From Ceratopteris richardii (lineage: Eukaryota; Streptophyta; Polypodiopsida; Polypodiales; Pteridaceae), in contig CM035423.1 in assembly GCA_020310875.1 (NCBI GenBank), positions 139,695,748 through 139,759,747 on the forward strand: a stretch of 64,000 nucleotides of DNA. The letters run 5' to 3'. Numbering within the stretch: position 1 is the first letter of the stretch; each line of letters starts with the position of its first letter. Shown piece by piece: positions 63,761 to 64,000 of the stretch. The notes beneath the pieces are model-generated. The model saw only the letters and a list, made by a program, of their open reading frames with translations. It did no database searches and was not told the DNA's origin. The translations under genes were made by a program, and so were the position numbers.

Positions 63761-64000
63761 TGTTGCTCTAGCACAATGGTGAGAACCATGTTAAGAAGCT
63801 CCACCTCCTTAATATCAATCCGTGGAAGAGATAGGAGTGATATGAAGATCGTGAATGTGAGATGAAGTGAGAGTGAAGGTGAGAAGCATAGAGACGCACA
63901 CACGCATACACACACACAATGAAGAGACAAGCAAGACACAATGGAAGGTGGGAAAATAGACTCTATTCTCAAGATCAATTACAAGCTCAAAATAGCTCTA
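63761..64000 (-). repeat. Element B 5' LTR, partial (window edge)
   Basis: The first 240 bases match the start of 25357-26004 with about 10 substitutions and no indel. The rest lies outside the window. Confidence 0.9.

Larger units (their letters stand above)
25357..64000 (-). mobile_element. Element B: Ty3/gypsy element holding nested insertions H and E
   Basis: Read from right to left: 5' LTR (63761 onward, cut by the window), PBS, leader array, gag start, [E], gag, [H], gag, protease, RT, RNase H, integrase, second protease, tail, ORF2, ORF3, PPT and 3' LTR (25357-26004). Removing H, E and their duplicated bases rejoins gag with the same text as A. Without them B would be about 17 kb. The first 240 bases of the two LTRs differ at about 10 sites. 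Many stops and shifts make it inactive. Confidence 0.92.

Overview
This window is plant nuclear DNA made almost wholly of LTR retrotransposons. I found no host protein-coding gene, rRNA, tRNA gene or CRISPR array. The plant signals are Ty1/copia elements primed by initiator-Met tRNA (PBS TGGTATCAGAGC), Ty3/gypsy elements primed by a tRNA-Asp-type PBS (TGGCGCCGTTGCCGGGGA), and insertions nested inside one another as in large, repeat-rich plant genomes. The species cannot be told from these elements. CpG to TpG/CpA decay in the older copies fits a methylated genome. Layout, left to right: (1) 1-9162, element A, minus-strand gypsy, cut by the window edge. (2) 9163-about 13081, element C, a decayed gypsy of another family into which A inserted. 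(3) 13367-19435, element D, a complete but dead minus-strand copia with TSD GTTTC. (4) 19441-25356, old debris: copia fragments, a LINE ORF1 relic, a copia 3' end (G) and a plus-strand copia remnant (F). (5) 25357-64000 and beyond, element B, a minus-strand gypsy related to A and inserted into F. B is split by copia H (38909-45739, TSD GTCTA) and by gypsy E (46365-61503, TSD GCATC). E is the centrepiece. It is 15,139 bp long, its 664-bp LTRs differ at only 3 positions by eye, and its PBS, PPT and TSD are intact. It carries one uninterrupted 3160-codon gag-pol frame and two further ORFs in the position where env-like genes sit. Its polyprotein order is unusual: gag with three short-spaced zinc knuckles, retropepsin, a conserved acidic spacer, RT, RNase H, two successive H2C2 zinc-binding modules, a DD35E integrase core, a second retropepsin-like domain, and a tail with five Trp-x-Pro/Arg-Lys motifs. 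The same parts can be traced in decayed form in B, and A shows those that lie inside the window. All three have a leader array of roughly 25-30 copies of a TCGCGA-centred motif between PBS and gag, GT splice-donor-like sites in the leader, and (B and E) AG acceptor-like sites just before ORF2. In B and E the last ORF runs through the PPT into the 3' LTR. Relative ages from LTR pairs, counted by eye: B about 4% (partial LTR) and H about 3-4% (rough estimate), then D about 2%, and E about 0.45%.
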